From Oscillospiraceae bacterium (GTDB lineage Bacteria > Bacillota > Clostridia > Monoglobales > WRAG01), in the NCBI GenBank assembly GCA_009780345.1, contig WRAG01000003.1, positions 1 to 64,000 on the forward strand: a DNA stretch of 64,000 bases, in the 5' to 3' direction. Under the pieces are notes generated by a model. It worked only from the letters and a program-made list of their open reading frames with translations, had not been told where the DNA came from and did not search any database. Below are positions 17,088-25,767 of this stretch, piece by piece (the stretch's first letter is position 1; each line of letters opens with the position of its first letter). The position numbers and the translations under genes were made by a program.

Positions 17088-20000
17088 ATGTCAAGAAAAG
17101 TAGTATCCCTATGCCTAAGCATTGCAATAGTCATAGGACTTTTCCAAATGGCTTCTGCGAACATTTCGGCGAACAACGCTGCCGGAGGCACAAGCGGTAT
17201 ATTAAATAATGAAACGAATACCAACCGCGCCGAGGAAAATGTTCAAGAAACGTTTGGAATGAATCCATACGAAACAATTCCGGGAAGCATGGCAAACATG
17301 AATGCCGGAAGAGCAACAACCGATCAATTCGGCACGGTTCCGGGAAGAACTTCCGCAATAACGCCGTATAGTACGGCAGTTCCGGGGCATATGACGAATA
17401 TAACCGGAAGAACAACGGCGATGCCGTACAACAACACAATGCCGGGCAATATTGCGCCAATGACCGGCAGGATAACGTCGCAAGGAACGACAAGTCGGTA
17501 CAATGATTATACTTGGGACAGCAGAAATGTTGCGGGAACAGGCCGATACAACGACTACACTTTGGATGGAAGAAACTATCCGTTGACAGGTACGCATAAC
17601 GCAACGTTGCACGGCAGAAATTATGCCGGCGCGGGAATGCACGGAACAGGTGTGACTACTATCGGTTCGCCGACTGACGGCATGAACGCGTTTAACGCTC
17701 CAATCAGAGGGCGTGCGGCTGGCGGTGACTTGGACAGATATGGAAATCAATACAACAACAACGCAAATGGCGCGACAAACATCAACGACGGAACAACGCC
17801 AAATGTTACAGATCCGGGAAGCGGAATTCAGAATATCTCCGCTGATTTAGACGGTAACGTTTTGGGACACATTCCGGGACAAGTTCCGCACCACGGATTT
17901 GTGGTTCGCCCTGACGTTCGAGGCACGCGATTCGAAGAAGCGGCGGAAGTTTTGGGCGCGCTTGGAATCATGGTCGGCGACGAAGGCGGATTCCGCCCGA
18001 ATGACACAATCATTAGATCAGAAGTTTCAAAAGTCGCGGTTTATATGCTTGGACTGACCGACATCGCGGGCGGAACAACCACGCGATTCCCTGACGTTCA
18101 AGCGGGACACTGGGCGTCGGGCGTAATCAACGTCGCCGACACGCAAAGAATGGTAATCGGATACGAAGACGGAACTTTCCGTCCGAATAATTATATCACG
18201 TTCGCGGAAGCGGTAACCATCGTCGTTCGCGCGCTTGGATTCGAACCTGCGGCTGAAGCGGCGGGCGGATTTCCGACAGGATATTTGGTTGTCGCGTCGC
18301 AGCAAGGGTTATTACGAAACGTGCAAGGCGCGTCTAACGAGCCCGCGCGCCGTGGAGATGTCGCGCAAATCGTTTATAACGGATTGAACGCGAACATGAT
18401 GGAACAAGTAGGCTTTGGTACGAACGTTACGTTTGAAGTGGTTGACCGCACGATATTGGAAAGCAGACTTGACATTATACGCGAAACCGGGCAAATCACG
18501 GCGAACGTTGAGACGAGGCTTACAGGGAACAGCACGCTGCGAGAAGACGAAGTTGAAATTAACGAGCGGCTTTACAGAGTTGGAGGCACATACGCGAGAA
18601 ACCTTTTAGGCTTCAGCGTTGTATACTATTCACGATTAGACAGGAACACAAACGAGAGAACGCTGATTATCGTTCGTCCGGAAGCGAACAGAAACCGCAC
18701 AATTTCTATAAACGCGAGAGATATTCAAACGGTTACCGGAACGGCGGGCGAAAGATTGACATTATTCCATTGGTTAAACAGGGCGACCGATCGAGACCCG
18801 AGACGCGCGACAATCGCGGCAGACGCGACGCTGATTTGGAACGGCAAATACGAACCGATGGATACCACGCTTTTACACCCGGATTCGGGTAGTGTTACAC
18901 TTCTTGACACGGAAGGAACAGACGTATTCAACGTTGTGTTTGTAAATGAATTCAGAAATGTCGTCGTGGAAGATGTTTCGCTTACAACCGGGCGCGTTAC
19001 GGATAAATATGGAAATCAAGGTTTGTTTTTAGACCCTGAAGATCCGAACCTTACTTTCTCTATTATAAGAAACGGACAATCAATTCGTTTGCAAGACTTG
19101 CGGGAATGGGACGTTCTTTCGGTTACGACAAGCCGCGACCGTGAGTTGGTTCGAGTATTCGTATCCAACGCGAGAGTTGAGGGAACGGTTACCGAAATAT
19201 TTGAAGCAGGCGCCGAGGGAAGAAGATATGTTATAAACGGCAGAGAATATCAACGAGCGGCAAACTTTGATTATGATATCAGACTTCTTATGGAAGGAAT
19301 ATTCTTCCTTGATATAGAAGGCAAAATCGCGGCGGTTGACACAAGTGTCGTGGCGAGAGAGAACTACGCTTACCTTGTTAACATGGGCGAGGTCGGAACT
19401 TTCGAAATGCGCGCGCAGTTCTTGGTGTTTACAAGAGAAGGCGAGACCCGAACACTCACCGGCGCGCCGAGAATAAGAGTAAATGACGAATACACAATGA
19501 CGTACAACGAAATTCTTACAAGCACACTGTTTATGTCAGGCGGAAACACAATAAGGCAGCTTATAACGTTCAACGTTAACGCCCGCGGCGAAATTACCGC
19601 AATCCGAACGGCGTATGATAATACAGCGTCAAGAACGCCGATCAGAGATAGGTTTACGCTGAACATTCGAGACACTCTAACATTTACGTCGGCGAACAAC
19701 AGGTTAGGACCGGTAAGAATTGACGCCAACACTATTGTGTTTGATGTTCCGGCGCACGCGGGCAACGACACATCGTTATTCTCTGTTCGAACGGCGAGTA
19801 TGTTCTCGAATCAAACAAGCTATGATGTTTTAGTTTACGACATGACCGAAGATTTTGTGGCAAGAGCGATTGTTGTGACGAGCACAACGGGCGTTACCGC
19901 CGCAGACGCGCCAATTGCGGTTGTTGACAGGGTTACAAGCACTCATAATCCTGACCTGATTGTGACCGACAGATTGCATGCGGTTCAAAACGGACAAAGA

Positions 20001-20474
20001 ATCGAAATTCTTGCGGCGGACACAACCGTTTTAAGGAAATCAGGCAACAGAGCGATTCAACAAGGTGATATTATCCAATTCCGCACGAATGCGCGCGGCG
20101 AAATTGATAGAATAACCGTATTGTTTGATGTTGGAAGCCAAGATCCGGACGCGCTTCACCGAGATACCGAAGCAATTAAAAATATAGGCGAATTAACCAT
20201 TGCGTTCGGCAGAGTTACTCGGCGTTTCGCGGGTTCTGTGAACGTTACAATCGATGACGCGGTTCACAACTTCTCGACGAACAACGTACACGTTTACGAA
20301 TTCGATTCACGAAGACACACGAACCAAGTAAGAGTTGTAACCGCGGGTGATATTCAGATTTACGAAGCGCCGGTATACAACGACGACGGCGTATTGTTAT
20401 CACCGGGCAACCAGTGGTATCTGTTTGTGAAACAATACAGAGGCGTAGTTGAAGAAATGGTAATTATAAGGTAG
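17088..20474 (+). CDS. Large SLH surface (S-layer-like) protein
   Basis: 1128 residues from the ATG of MSRKVVSLCLSIAIVIG, nine bases after AAGGAGG. A signal peptide ends near SANISA. Residues 25-240 are low complexity, with repeats of Gly-Arg, Thr, Asn and Tyr (for example TSRYNDYTWDSRN and TGRYNDYTLDGRN). Three SLH domains follow (FEEAAEVLGALGIMVGDEGG; MVIGYEDGTFRPNNYITFAE; a degenerate third with ARRGDVAQIVYNGL). The remaining 650 residues are beta-rich and similar in style to the divergent SLH gene. The anchor is therefore internal, between a disordered N-terminus and the outward domain. Probably a main surface-layer component. Confidence 0.88.
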   Translation: MSRKVVSLCLSIAIVIGLFQMASANISANNAAGGTSGILNNETNTNRAEENVQETFGMNPYETIPGSMANMNAGRATTDQFGTVPGRTSAITPYSTAVPGHMTNITGRTTAMPYNNTMPGNIAPMTGRITSQGTTSRYNDYTWDSRNVAGTGRYNDYTLDGRNYPLTGTHNATLHGRNYAGAGMHGTGVTTIGSPTDGMNAFNAPIRGRAAGGDLDRYGNQYNNNANGATNINDGTTPNVTDPGSGIQNISADLDGNVLGHIPGQVPHHGFVVRPDVRGTRFEEAAEVLGALGIMVGDEGGFRPNDTIIRSEVSKVAVYMLGLTDIAGGTTTRFPDVQAGHWASGVINVADTQRMVIGYEDGTFRPNNYITFAEAVTIVVRALGFEPAAEAAGGFPTGYLVVASQQGLLRNVQGASNEPARRGDVAQIVYNGLNANMMEQVGFGTNVTFEVVDRTILESRLDIIRETGQITANVETRLTGNSTLREDEVEINERLYRVGGTYARNLLGFSVVYYSRLDRNTNERTLIIVRPEANRNRTISINARDIQTVTGTAGERLTLFHWLNRATDRDPRRATIAADATLIWNGKYEPMDTTLLHPDSGSVTLLDTEGTDVFNVVFVNEFRNVVVEDVSLTTGRVTDKYGNQGLFLDPEDPNLTFSIIRNGQSIRLQDLREWDVLSVTTSRDRELVRVFVSNARVEGTVTEIFEAGAEGRRYVINGREYQRAANFDYDIRLLMEGIFFLDIEGKIAAVDTSVVARENYAYLVNMGEVGTFEMRAQFLVFTREGETRTLTGAPRIRVNDEYTMTYNEILTSTLFMSGGNTIRQLITFNVNARGEITAIRTAYDNTASRTPIRDRFTLNIRDTLTFTSANNRLGPVRIDANTIVFDVPAHAGNDTSLFSVRTASMFSNQTSYDVLVYDMTEDFVARAIVVTSTTGVTAADAPIAVVDRVTSTHNPDLIVTDRLHAVQNGQRIEILAADTTVLRKSGNRAIQQGDIIQFRTNARGEIDRITVLFDVGSQDPDALHRDTEAIKNIGELTIAFGRVTRRFAGSVNVTIDDAVHNFSTNNVHVYEFDSRRHTNQVRVVTAGDIQIYEAPVYNDDGVLLSPGNQWYLFVKQYRGVVEEMVIIR

Positions 20475-20487
20475 TTTTATCGATATA

Positions 20488-20525
20488 AAAAAATACCCGG
20501 CTTCCCCGCCGGGTATTTTCTTTTA
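20488..20525 (+). terminator. Terminator of the large SLH gene
   Basis: AAAATACCCGGC, short loop, GCCGGGTATTTT followed by CTTTT. It lies 15 bp beyond the stop. Confidence 0.9.
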
Positions 20526-20532
20526 GAATAAT

Positions 20533-20561
20533 TTGACAATTGTCAAATTTTGCTGTATAAT
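20533..20561 (+). promoter_or_regulatory. Consensus promoter of the small toxin-like gene
   Basis: TTGACA, 17 bp, TATAAT: a perfect sigma-A promoter. Its -35 lies within the palindrome TTTGACAATTGTCAAA. The transcript would run to the right through the 26-residue reading frame. Confidence 0.9.
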
Positions 20562-20620
20562 GTTAACAAGCGAGTAAAGTGACGGCATGGTTGCTTCCTC
20601 TTGACGGGAGGTGGTGACTA

Positions 20621-20701
20621 ATGGTTACATATAGCGATTTATTTGCGTTTATGTTGCTAATCGTTAGCATAATCCACTTATGCCTTAAAGATAAGAAATA
20701 G
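20621..20701 (+). CDS. Holin-like small toxin (type I TA candidate)
   Basis: 26 residues, MVTYSDLFAFMLLIVSIIHL then CLKDKK. A strong GGGAGGTGG site lies five bases before the ATG. The protein is one hydrophobic helix with a short N-terminal MVTYSDLF motif and a Lys-rich tail, the plan of the putative holin-like toxins common in Firmicutes and related to Fst/TxpA-type type I toxins. A consensus promoter drives it. A second consensus promoter on the opposite strand, 90 bp past the stop, fires back toward it. That arrangement is expected for a toxin mRNA controlled by antisense RNA. Toxicity itself is inferred. Confidence 0.7.
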   Translation: MVTYSDLFAFMLLIVSIIHLCLKDKK

Positions 20702-20782
20702 CCGCACCTAGCGGTACGGCGTTTCTCCTAAGCATTTTATGATTTTGGGAAACGACCGCACCCCACGTGTAGTCGTCCTTTG
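20702..20782 (-). ncRNA. Putative antisense antitoxin RNA
   Basis: The start is inferred from the minus-strand promoter; the far end is uncertain. The region holds the hairpin GCCGCACCTAGCGGTACGGC (20701-20720) and paired segments CGTTTCTCC / GGGAAACG. Both convergent transcripts would cross it, so it can serve as shared terminator and as the first pairing site, as in the par (fst) locus of pAD1. Confidence 0.5.
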
Positions 20783-20788
20783 CTTGCT

Positions 20789-20817
20789 ATTATATAACAA
20801 TATTTCAAAATTGTCAA
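20789..20817 (-). promoter_or_regulatory. Consensus promoter of the antisense RNA
   Basis: On the minus strand, TTGACA and TATAAT are exactly 17 bp apart. No protein gene lies in its path other than the toxin on the opposite strand. Confidence 0.88.
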
Positions 20818-20851
20818 GTGGTTCCGGCAATTTTTTCATTTTAATTATCAA

Positions 20852-21400
20852 TTAATTATATTCCGCTACATCGCCGGTTGCGTCGCCAACGCGCCTTATT
20901 GCTATAATCTCTCCCGAAGTCGCCGCATATTTCGAATGGAACCTTGAACTTGACCCCATTGTTAATCCTCTATTTTGGAAAGTATAAAATCCGGTCTCGC
21001 TCACTCGTCCGTCAATGCGAACGGTAACATGAACATCATATCTTCCCGGAACCGGAAACGCCCCGAAAGATCCGTCAGCCATCGCTTCTTCCTGATACGC
21101 AGGGCGAGGGTCAACATCTACAATAACGCCCAACTCTTCGCCCGTTCTGGCGTCAGAGATATATCCTCCTCGTTGCAATCCCTCATCGCGTATAGATTGC
21201 CGCAACGCGTCGCTCGTCGCGGGACGAATCGCGCGAACCAGCATAATATATTCTATCTCACTCGGCTCGGTAACAACCCTTTGCGCGGGCGATATCACTT
21301 GCAAATAAACCCCAATCGCCAAAATAATAATGGCGATAATAACAAAGACATCAATAATGCTGACTTTCCCGAAAAGCTTACCCTCTTTAGTCATAAACAT
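20852..21400 (-). CDS. DUF4330-like membrane-anchored protein
   Basis: 182 residues, starting MFMTKEGKLFGKVSIIDVFV nine bases after GGAGG. One N-terminal membrane helix (IIDVFVIIAIIILAIGVYLQ) is followed by an extracytoplasmic beta-rich domain of about 150 residues. The start (EGKLFGK.(N/S)IID) matches the DUF4330 family, which is often found beside capsule or polysaccharide genes. Its ATG overlaps the stop of the upstream paralogue (TAATG). Function unknown; a scaffold or polysaccharide-export accessory is a guess from context. It is the last gene of the cluster. Confidence 0.75.
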   Translation of the reverse strand: MFMTKEGKLFGKVSIIDVFVIIAIIILAIGVYLQVISPAQRVVTEPSEIEYIMLVRAIRPATSDALRQSIRDEGLQRGGYISDARTGEELGVIVDVDPRPAYQEEAMADGSFGAFPVPGRYDVHVTVRIDGRVSETGFYTFQNRGLTMGSSSRFHSKYAATSGEIIAIRRVGDATGDVAEYN

Positions 21401-21984
21401 TATTCATCGCCTCCTTCCCCATTGTACGCTTCGCCATATCCGTTATAGTCCGGATATTCAGGATACTCATACCCCGGATATTCTTCCGTTACTTCCGCGC
21501 CAAACCATTCTTCGCCGTATAGCCGCATATTAATAATAAATCCTTCCGCGGCGTATCCTTGCCCGCGCATTACACACTCTGCGCCAACGCGAATCGCGGT
21601 TCCGCCGTTTCGGAATTCGCGGTCGTTTTCCACCGCGTCAACTCGAACGGTTACGATAACGTCATAATGCCTCGGAATCTCGGCAATAATATATTCGCCG
21701 GTAAGTCGGTTAAGCTCGATGGTTCTTGCCGGCAAAGCAAGCACGTCAACAACTTCCGCCTCATCCCGCTCACGCGCGCTGGTATAAACACGGTCGCCGA
21801 TTGAAATCGCGCTCGCAAATTCCGGCGTCATTCGCCGAAACTCCATTTGATATTCCACCGTTGTAATGGTCGGCTGTTCAAATATGCCGCCGGTGCTGAA
21901 ACACGCTTGGTATCCCACAAACAGCAGCGCCAACACCAAAACGCCTATAATTATCCAGTCTAAGATATTTATCTTAATTTTCAC
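21400..21984 (-). CDS. DUF4330-like protein, second copy
   Basis: 194 residues from a GTG nine bases after AGGAG. It starts with MKIKINILDWIIIGVLVLAL, a single membrane helix. The following domain is the same kind as in the next gene (EYQMEFRRMTPEFASAI compared with EYIMLVRAIRPATSDAL; both contain YDV.VTVR(V/I)D). The tail is rich in Tyr, Pro, Glu and Gly. The two are tandem duplicates that have drifted. It overlaps the upstream glycosyltransferase by 11 nt. Confidence 0.75.
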   Translation of the reverse strand: MKIKINILDWIIIGVLVLALLFVGYQACFSTGGIFEQPTITTVEYQMEFRRMTPEFASAISIGDRVYTSARERDEAEVVDVLALPARTIELNRLTGEYIIAEIPRHYDVIVTVRVDAVENDREFRNGGTAIRVGAECVMRGQGYAAEGFIINMRLYGEEWFGAEVTEEYPGYEYPEYPDYNGYGEAYNGEGGDE

Positions 21985-23065
21985 GTTCTCTCACTCCTTG
22001 ATATATGTATTCCAACTGCTTCGTCATAACTTCGGCAGTAAATTTTTCTTGATAATATTTGATTGCCATTTCTGACATTCGGTTGTATAAATCCTTATCC
22101 TGCATAATCTTCTCCATCGCCGCCGCGGTTGCGCGTGAATCTCGAATCGGAACAATCAATCCGTTCTCACCATCCGTCACCATATACGGATTTCCGCCGC
22201 CGTTCGTCGCAATCGCCGGTTTCCCAACGCTAAACGCCTCGGAAAGCGCAAGGCACGACGTTTCGGAGTCGGAACAGTTCACAATTACATCCATAATGTT
22301 CGTGACATCGGTAATATCGCTGACAAACCCTGTAAATATTACCTTGTCGGCAATGCAAAGCTCGTTCGCCTGTTGTTTCAGTACTTCCTCGTCGCCGCCC
22401 GTGCCGACGATCAAAAATTTACAATCATCATATTTATCGCACACAATTTTCGCCGCGTCGATAAAATATTTTTGCCCTTTAATCGGTTCCAATCGCCCGG
22501 TAATCCCGAAAACGAAATCATTTTCCGCGATGCCGAACTCTTTCCGCGCGGCAAGTTTCTCGCTATCACTCAATTCTCGTAGCGGGTCAACGCCGTTGAT
22601 AATTACCGTAATTTTCTTCGGCTTAATTCCCGACGAAGCCAAAGCCTCTTTCGATGCGTAATCGGTCGCGATCACGTGGGTTGAAAGCGAGTTCCCCAAA
22701 ACCCCATGCAATCGCCCCGAACCCTCCACACAATGCTTGGTGAAAACGCGCGCTTTCACTCTTTGTAGCCTTGCCGCGATTCTGGCAGATAGTGACGAGT
22801 GCGCATGTACGATATTCGGGCGTTCCGCCTTGAAAATTCGCATAAACTCGGGAATCGCCTTAAAATCCAGCGATTTATCCGCGCCGTGCGCCGTTTCAAT
22901 CACTTCATATCCCAAACTTTCAACTTCCGGTTTTAGCAAACTGCCTTTCGGCAGAACTACCTTTATCAAAAATTGATCTCTATCGAAATGTTTAAGTTGG
23001 TTAAGCAACAGCCGCCCCGCCCCGCCGATATTTGTATCGCTTAAAACGTGCAAAACCCTAATCAA
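21974..23065 (-). CDS. GT4-type glycosyltransferase
   Basis: About 363 residues. The start is taken as TTG, nine bases after AAAGGAG; an ATG three codons upstream abuts that site. The protein begins IRVLHVLSDTNIGGAGRLL, the typical GT-B start with a Gly-rich acceptor loop. The C-terminal donor domain has FGITGRLEPIKGQKYFIDAA, FLIVGTGGDEEVLK and the E-x7-E motif in SCLALSEAFSVGKPAIATNGGG. It transfers a nucleotide-activated sugar, probably to an envelope polysaccharide or lipid carrier. It overlaps the O-antigen-ligase-like gene by 8 nt. Confidence 0.9.
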   Translation of the reverse strand: MIRVLHVLSDTNIGGAGRLLLNQLKHFDRDQFLIKVVLPKGSLLKPEVESLGYEVIETAHGADKSLDFKAIPEFMRIFKAERPNIVHAHSSLSARIAARLQRVKARVFTKHCVEGSGRLHGVLGNSLSTHVIATDYASKEALASSGIKPKKITVIINGVDPLRELSDSEKLAARKEFGIAENDFVFGITGRLEPIKGQKYFIDAAKIVCDKYDDCKFLIVGTGGDEEVLKQQANELCIADKVIFTGFVSDITDVTNIMDVIVNCSDSETSCLALSEAFSVGKPAIATNGGGNPYMVTDGENGLIVPIRDSRATAAAMEKIMQDKDLYNRMSEMAIKYYQEKFTAEVMTKQLEYIYQGVREREN

Positions 23066-25007
23066 CCGCAACATCTCCTTTTGCCGCCGATTCTTCCTTC
23101 GCGACAAATTTACACAACGACGCGAAAGCAATTACCATCCAAAACATAAGGAAAACTCGGTAATTGTAAAGCGCGTGATCGAAAATACCCTGCACCATAA
23201 ATCCGACAATCGCCGCGCTAAGCGCGATTGGAATGGTGGACAGCTTATCCGAGTGCGCCTTTTTACGTGCGTGCCACTGCGGATGCGCAAGCGACCTATC
23301 CCACGAAAACGCAAGCGACTTAAACGCGAACACGATAACCAGTATAAACAACGTAAATCCGATAATTCCGTTTTCAATCATAATTTGCATATACAAATTG
23401 TGCGAATGTGACGCGAACGCGCCGCTAAACGCGTAAAACGGATAAACCTGCATAAACGCGTCGGTTCCGAGCCCAATTCCGCTGACCCACCAATCGCGCA
23501 ACATATTAAGCGAACCGAGCCAAATATTTAGTCGATAATTCGACGACGTATCTTCCAAATTCCCGATACTGGTGATACGCTCGATAACATTTTGCGGAAT
23601 CAAATTCAAAATAATCGGAATAAACGGTATGGCAAGCAACGCAAGCCCCCATAATTTGCCCTTAACGAAAGTAATATACATCGCCGCTGCAACCATAATC
23701 GCAATCCAACACCCGCGCGAATATGTGAACAATAAGGTTACGAACATTATTCCTACAATTCCCGCGAACATAATTTTGGTAAGCGGCTTTTTGTTGCTCC
23801 ACATAAGCGCGATTGAAACAGGGATAACCAAAAGCAGATAAGTTCCCAAAACATTCGGGTTTTCAAGAGTTGAGTACACTCTTGTACTCAACGTCGCGAA
23901 CATTTCCTCATCCACCCAAGAGGCGGTGGTTCCGATACCGAAAAAGTATTGCATAAGTCCGTAAAGCGACACCAACAGGCCGGAAATTACGAATACAGTC
24001 AGAAGTGCATACAACTGCTTGCGGCTTGTAATCAAATTTGTCAAAACGAAATAAAACGAGATAAATATCGCGTAAATCGCGAAAATTTGCAAACTTGTCA
24101 CGCGGACAAACGAAGTCGCGGCGGAAATAAGCAATACCAACATCAAATTCATAACTAAGAATCCGAGAAAATCGAACTTCCATTTAAAATGACGCGTTGT
24201 AATGGAATTTATAATCAGTGATATTAATGTAAGCAGGCACAGTCCCGCAATTGCCATGGTCGGAATAATCGGCGCGAGAAACACCGCGAAAAACGCGCCC
24301 GCGATAGGTTTGTAAAACACCATAAACATAAACGCAAGTCCTAAAATAAACGCAACTCCGAAAAGCGGCGACAGGACAGATATAAATCCCGCGAAAACGC
24401 CGAAAATAATGGCACACATGATGCGGCTGTTGCCCTTAGTTTTAGTTTTATAGAAAAATTCGAAATTAAATTTAATATCCAAGGTATACTCAAAAAACCT
24501 TACAATCGCGGAATCTTGCAGATACGCCATAACATTTATATCCAACCGCGTAAATATAAAACTGACAATAGCGATAGCGCCTGCCGGAATGCCCGGCCAA
24601 CTGCCGCCTATCGCCGTTATTATAATATTAATCAAAACCGCGGTTCCCGCCAAATATCCGATAAATTTGAGATTCAACGCAAGTAAGTTATGCAAAAGAT
24701 AATTCGCGGATTTAATAAACATACTTCCCTCTATGGTCGAGTCAACCGCCGCACCCAAGCGTTTACTGTCCGAAAACGCGAAAACTTTTCGCGTGCCTCG
24801 GTACCACAGGCTGTTTTCGGTTAGCCTCCCCGTATCTTCCGCGCGGAACTTGCCTAAAATTCGGCTGCTCTGCAATTGCGCCGATATTGAGGAATAAAAT
24901 TTGGTCAGCACTTTGTAGACTATGCTTTGCTGCACAATCCACCATAGATACGAAAGTATAGTTTGAAACAAGCCGTGCGTTTCGGTAGGGTTATTTTTAT
25001 TTGTCAT
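23058..25007 (-). CDS. O-antigen ligase / polymerase-like membrane protein (Wzy_C)
   Basis: 649 residues from the ATG of MTNKNNPTETHG, eight bases after GAGGTG. About 12 membrane helices are visible. The Wzy_C-type segment reads YSRGCWIAIMVAAAMYI, and the large extracytoplasmic loop carries WWVSGIGLGTDAFM and FASHSHNLYMQIMIENGIIG, where the SHN-LYL-type motif is typical of ligases. An unusual cytoplasmic N-terminus of about 100 residues precedes the first helix. It probably polymerises or ligates the glycan made by the neighbouring glycosyltransferase and flipped by MurJ-type proteins. Confidence 0.85.
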   Translation of the reverse strand: MTNKNNPTETHGLFQTILSYLWWIVQQSIVYKVLTKFYSSISAQLQSSRILGKFRAEDTGRLTENSLWYRGTRKVFAFSDSKRLGAAVDSTIEGSMFIKSANYLLHNLLALNLKFIGYLAGTAVLINIIITAIGGSWPGIPAGAIAIVSFIFTRLDINVMAYLQDSAIVRFFEYTLDIKFNFEFFYKTKTKGNSRIMCAIIFGVFAGFISVLSPLFGVAFILGLAFMFMVFYKPIAGAFFAVFLAPIIPTMAIAGLCLLTLISLIINSITTRHFKWKFDFLGFLVMNLMLVLLISAATSFVRVTSLQIFAIYAIFISFYFVLTNLITSRKQLYALLTVFVISGLLVSLYGLMQYFFGIGTTASWVDEEMFATLSTRVYSTLENPNVLGTYLLLVIPVSIALMWSNKKPLTKIMFAGIVGIMFVTLLFTYSRGCWIAIMVAAAMYITFVKGKLWGLALLAIPFIPIILNLIPQNVIERITSIGNLEDTSSNYRLNIWLGSLNMLRDWWVSGIGLGTDAFMQVYPFYAFSGAFASHSHNLYMQIMIENGIIGFTLFILVIVFAFKSLAFSWDRSLAHPQWHARKKAHSDKLSTIPIALSAAIVGFMVQGIFDHALYNYRVFLMFWMVIAFASLCKFVAKEESAAKGDVAVD

Positions 25008-25067
25008 ACGAATTTCACCTCGCATAATTGAATATCAAATTTTGTTAGGGTTGTGTCCTGAAAAATC

Positions 25068-25160
25068 ACAATCCCCCGCCGTTTCACGGCACCCCCTTTG
25101 CCTAAGGGGGCTTTTTGGCTCCTTTGGCAAAGGAGCTGTCACGAAGTGACTGAGGATTGT
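25068..25160. repeat. Clostridial REP-like multi-hairpin element
   Basis: Inverted ends ACAATCC (25068) and GGATTGT (25154) enclose four hairpins in a row: GCCGTTTCACGGC, CCCCCTTTGCCTAAGGGGG, GGCTCCTTTGGCAAAGGAGCT and GTCACGAAGTGAC. From general knowledge, the string GGAGCTGTCACGAAGTGACT occurs in many clostridial intergenic regions. It begins five bases past the stop of the lipoprotein gene and may act as its terminator. Confidence 0.75.
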
Positions 25161-25164
25161 TCTC

Positions 25165-25767
25165 TCACCGCACCCGTCGGAAAACGGGCGTTTCGCCTGT
25201 TGCGAATCGAGCGGGGAGAGATAGCAATCCATCGTGCGATATAAAATAATTATAGGCATAGAAACTTCCGGTATGCATAGGCAAAGGTTCTCCGTCCTCG
25301 TCCCACAACAACAATATGCCGTAAGCGGTAAAATCTTCCGCGCCGTAAGGCTCATAACCCAATGGTCCGGTAGTCCAGTAGAAAGTCTGCTCACCCGGCG
25401 TCCATGTGCGGTCATCGGCATTGAAGAAATAATGCGGGCGCCAACCACTACCGTCGGAATTAAAGATGTAAGCTATACTTGTATCAATCGCGGGGAAAAA
25501 TTCACTACACCCATATGTTCCGGAATGCGCCCATTCGCCAATTAAAAGCGGACTTAACTCGTCAGACCCCTCTAACAAATGCCAGTCGCCGTCCCAAATA
25601 AGCTGGGCGTTGTTAACAATTTCGTCTTCCTCGCCATTGCTATCGTTTATGTAATTGTTATCGCTATCGCTTATGTGATATTCGCAATCATACTCATTGC
25701 CGCCAAAGCACGCGGTCAGCGAAAATATCATCGCTAAAACCAATAAAATCACCATAAGTTTCTTCAT
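25165..25767 (-). CDS. Putative lipoprotein, function unknown
   Basis: 200 residues. The signal peptide has a lipobox (MIFSLTAC, Cys20), so the mature protein should be lipid-anchored outside the membrane. An acidic Asn/Asp-rich spacer follows, then a compact aromatic-rich domain (Trp and Tyr rich, for example WDGDWHLLEG and WTPGEQTFYWTTG). I recognise no family. The ATG overlaps the murJ stop by 4 nt (ATGA), so it is translated with murJ. The C-terminus runs up to a REP-like element. Confidence 0.72.
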   Translation of the reverse strand: MKKLMVILLVLAMIFSLTACFGGNEYDCEYHISDSDNNYINDSNGEEDEIVNNAQLIWDGDWHLLEGSDELSPLLIGEWAHSGTYGCSEFFPAIDTSIAYIFNSDGSGWRPHYFFNADDRTWTPGEQTFYWTTGPLGYEPYGAEDFTAYGILLLWDEDGEPLPMHTGSFYAYNYFISHDGLLSLPARFATGETPVFRRVR

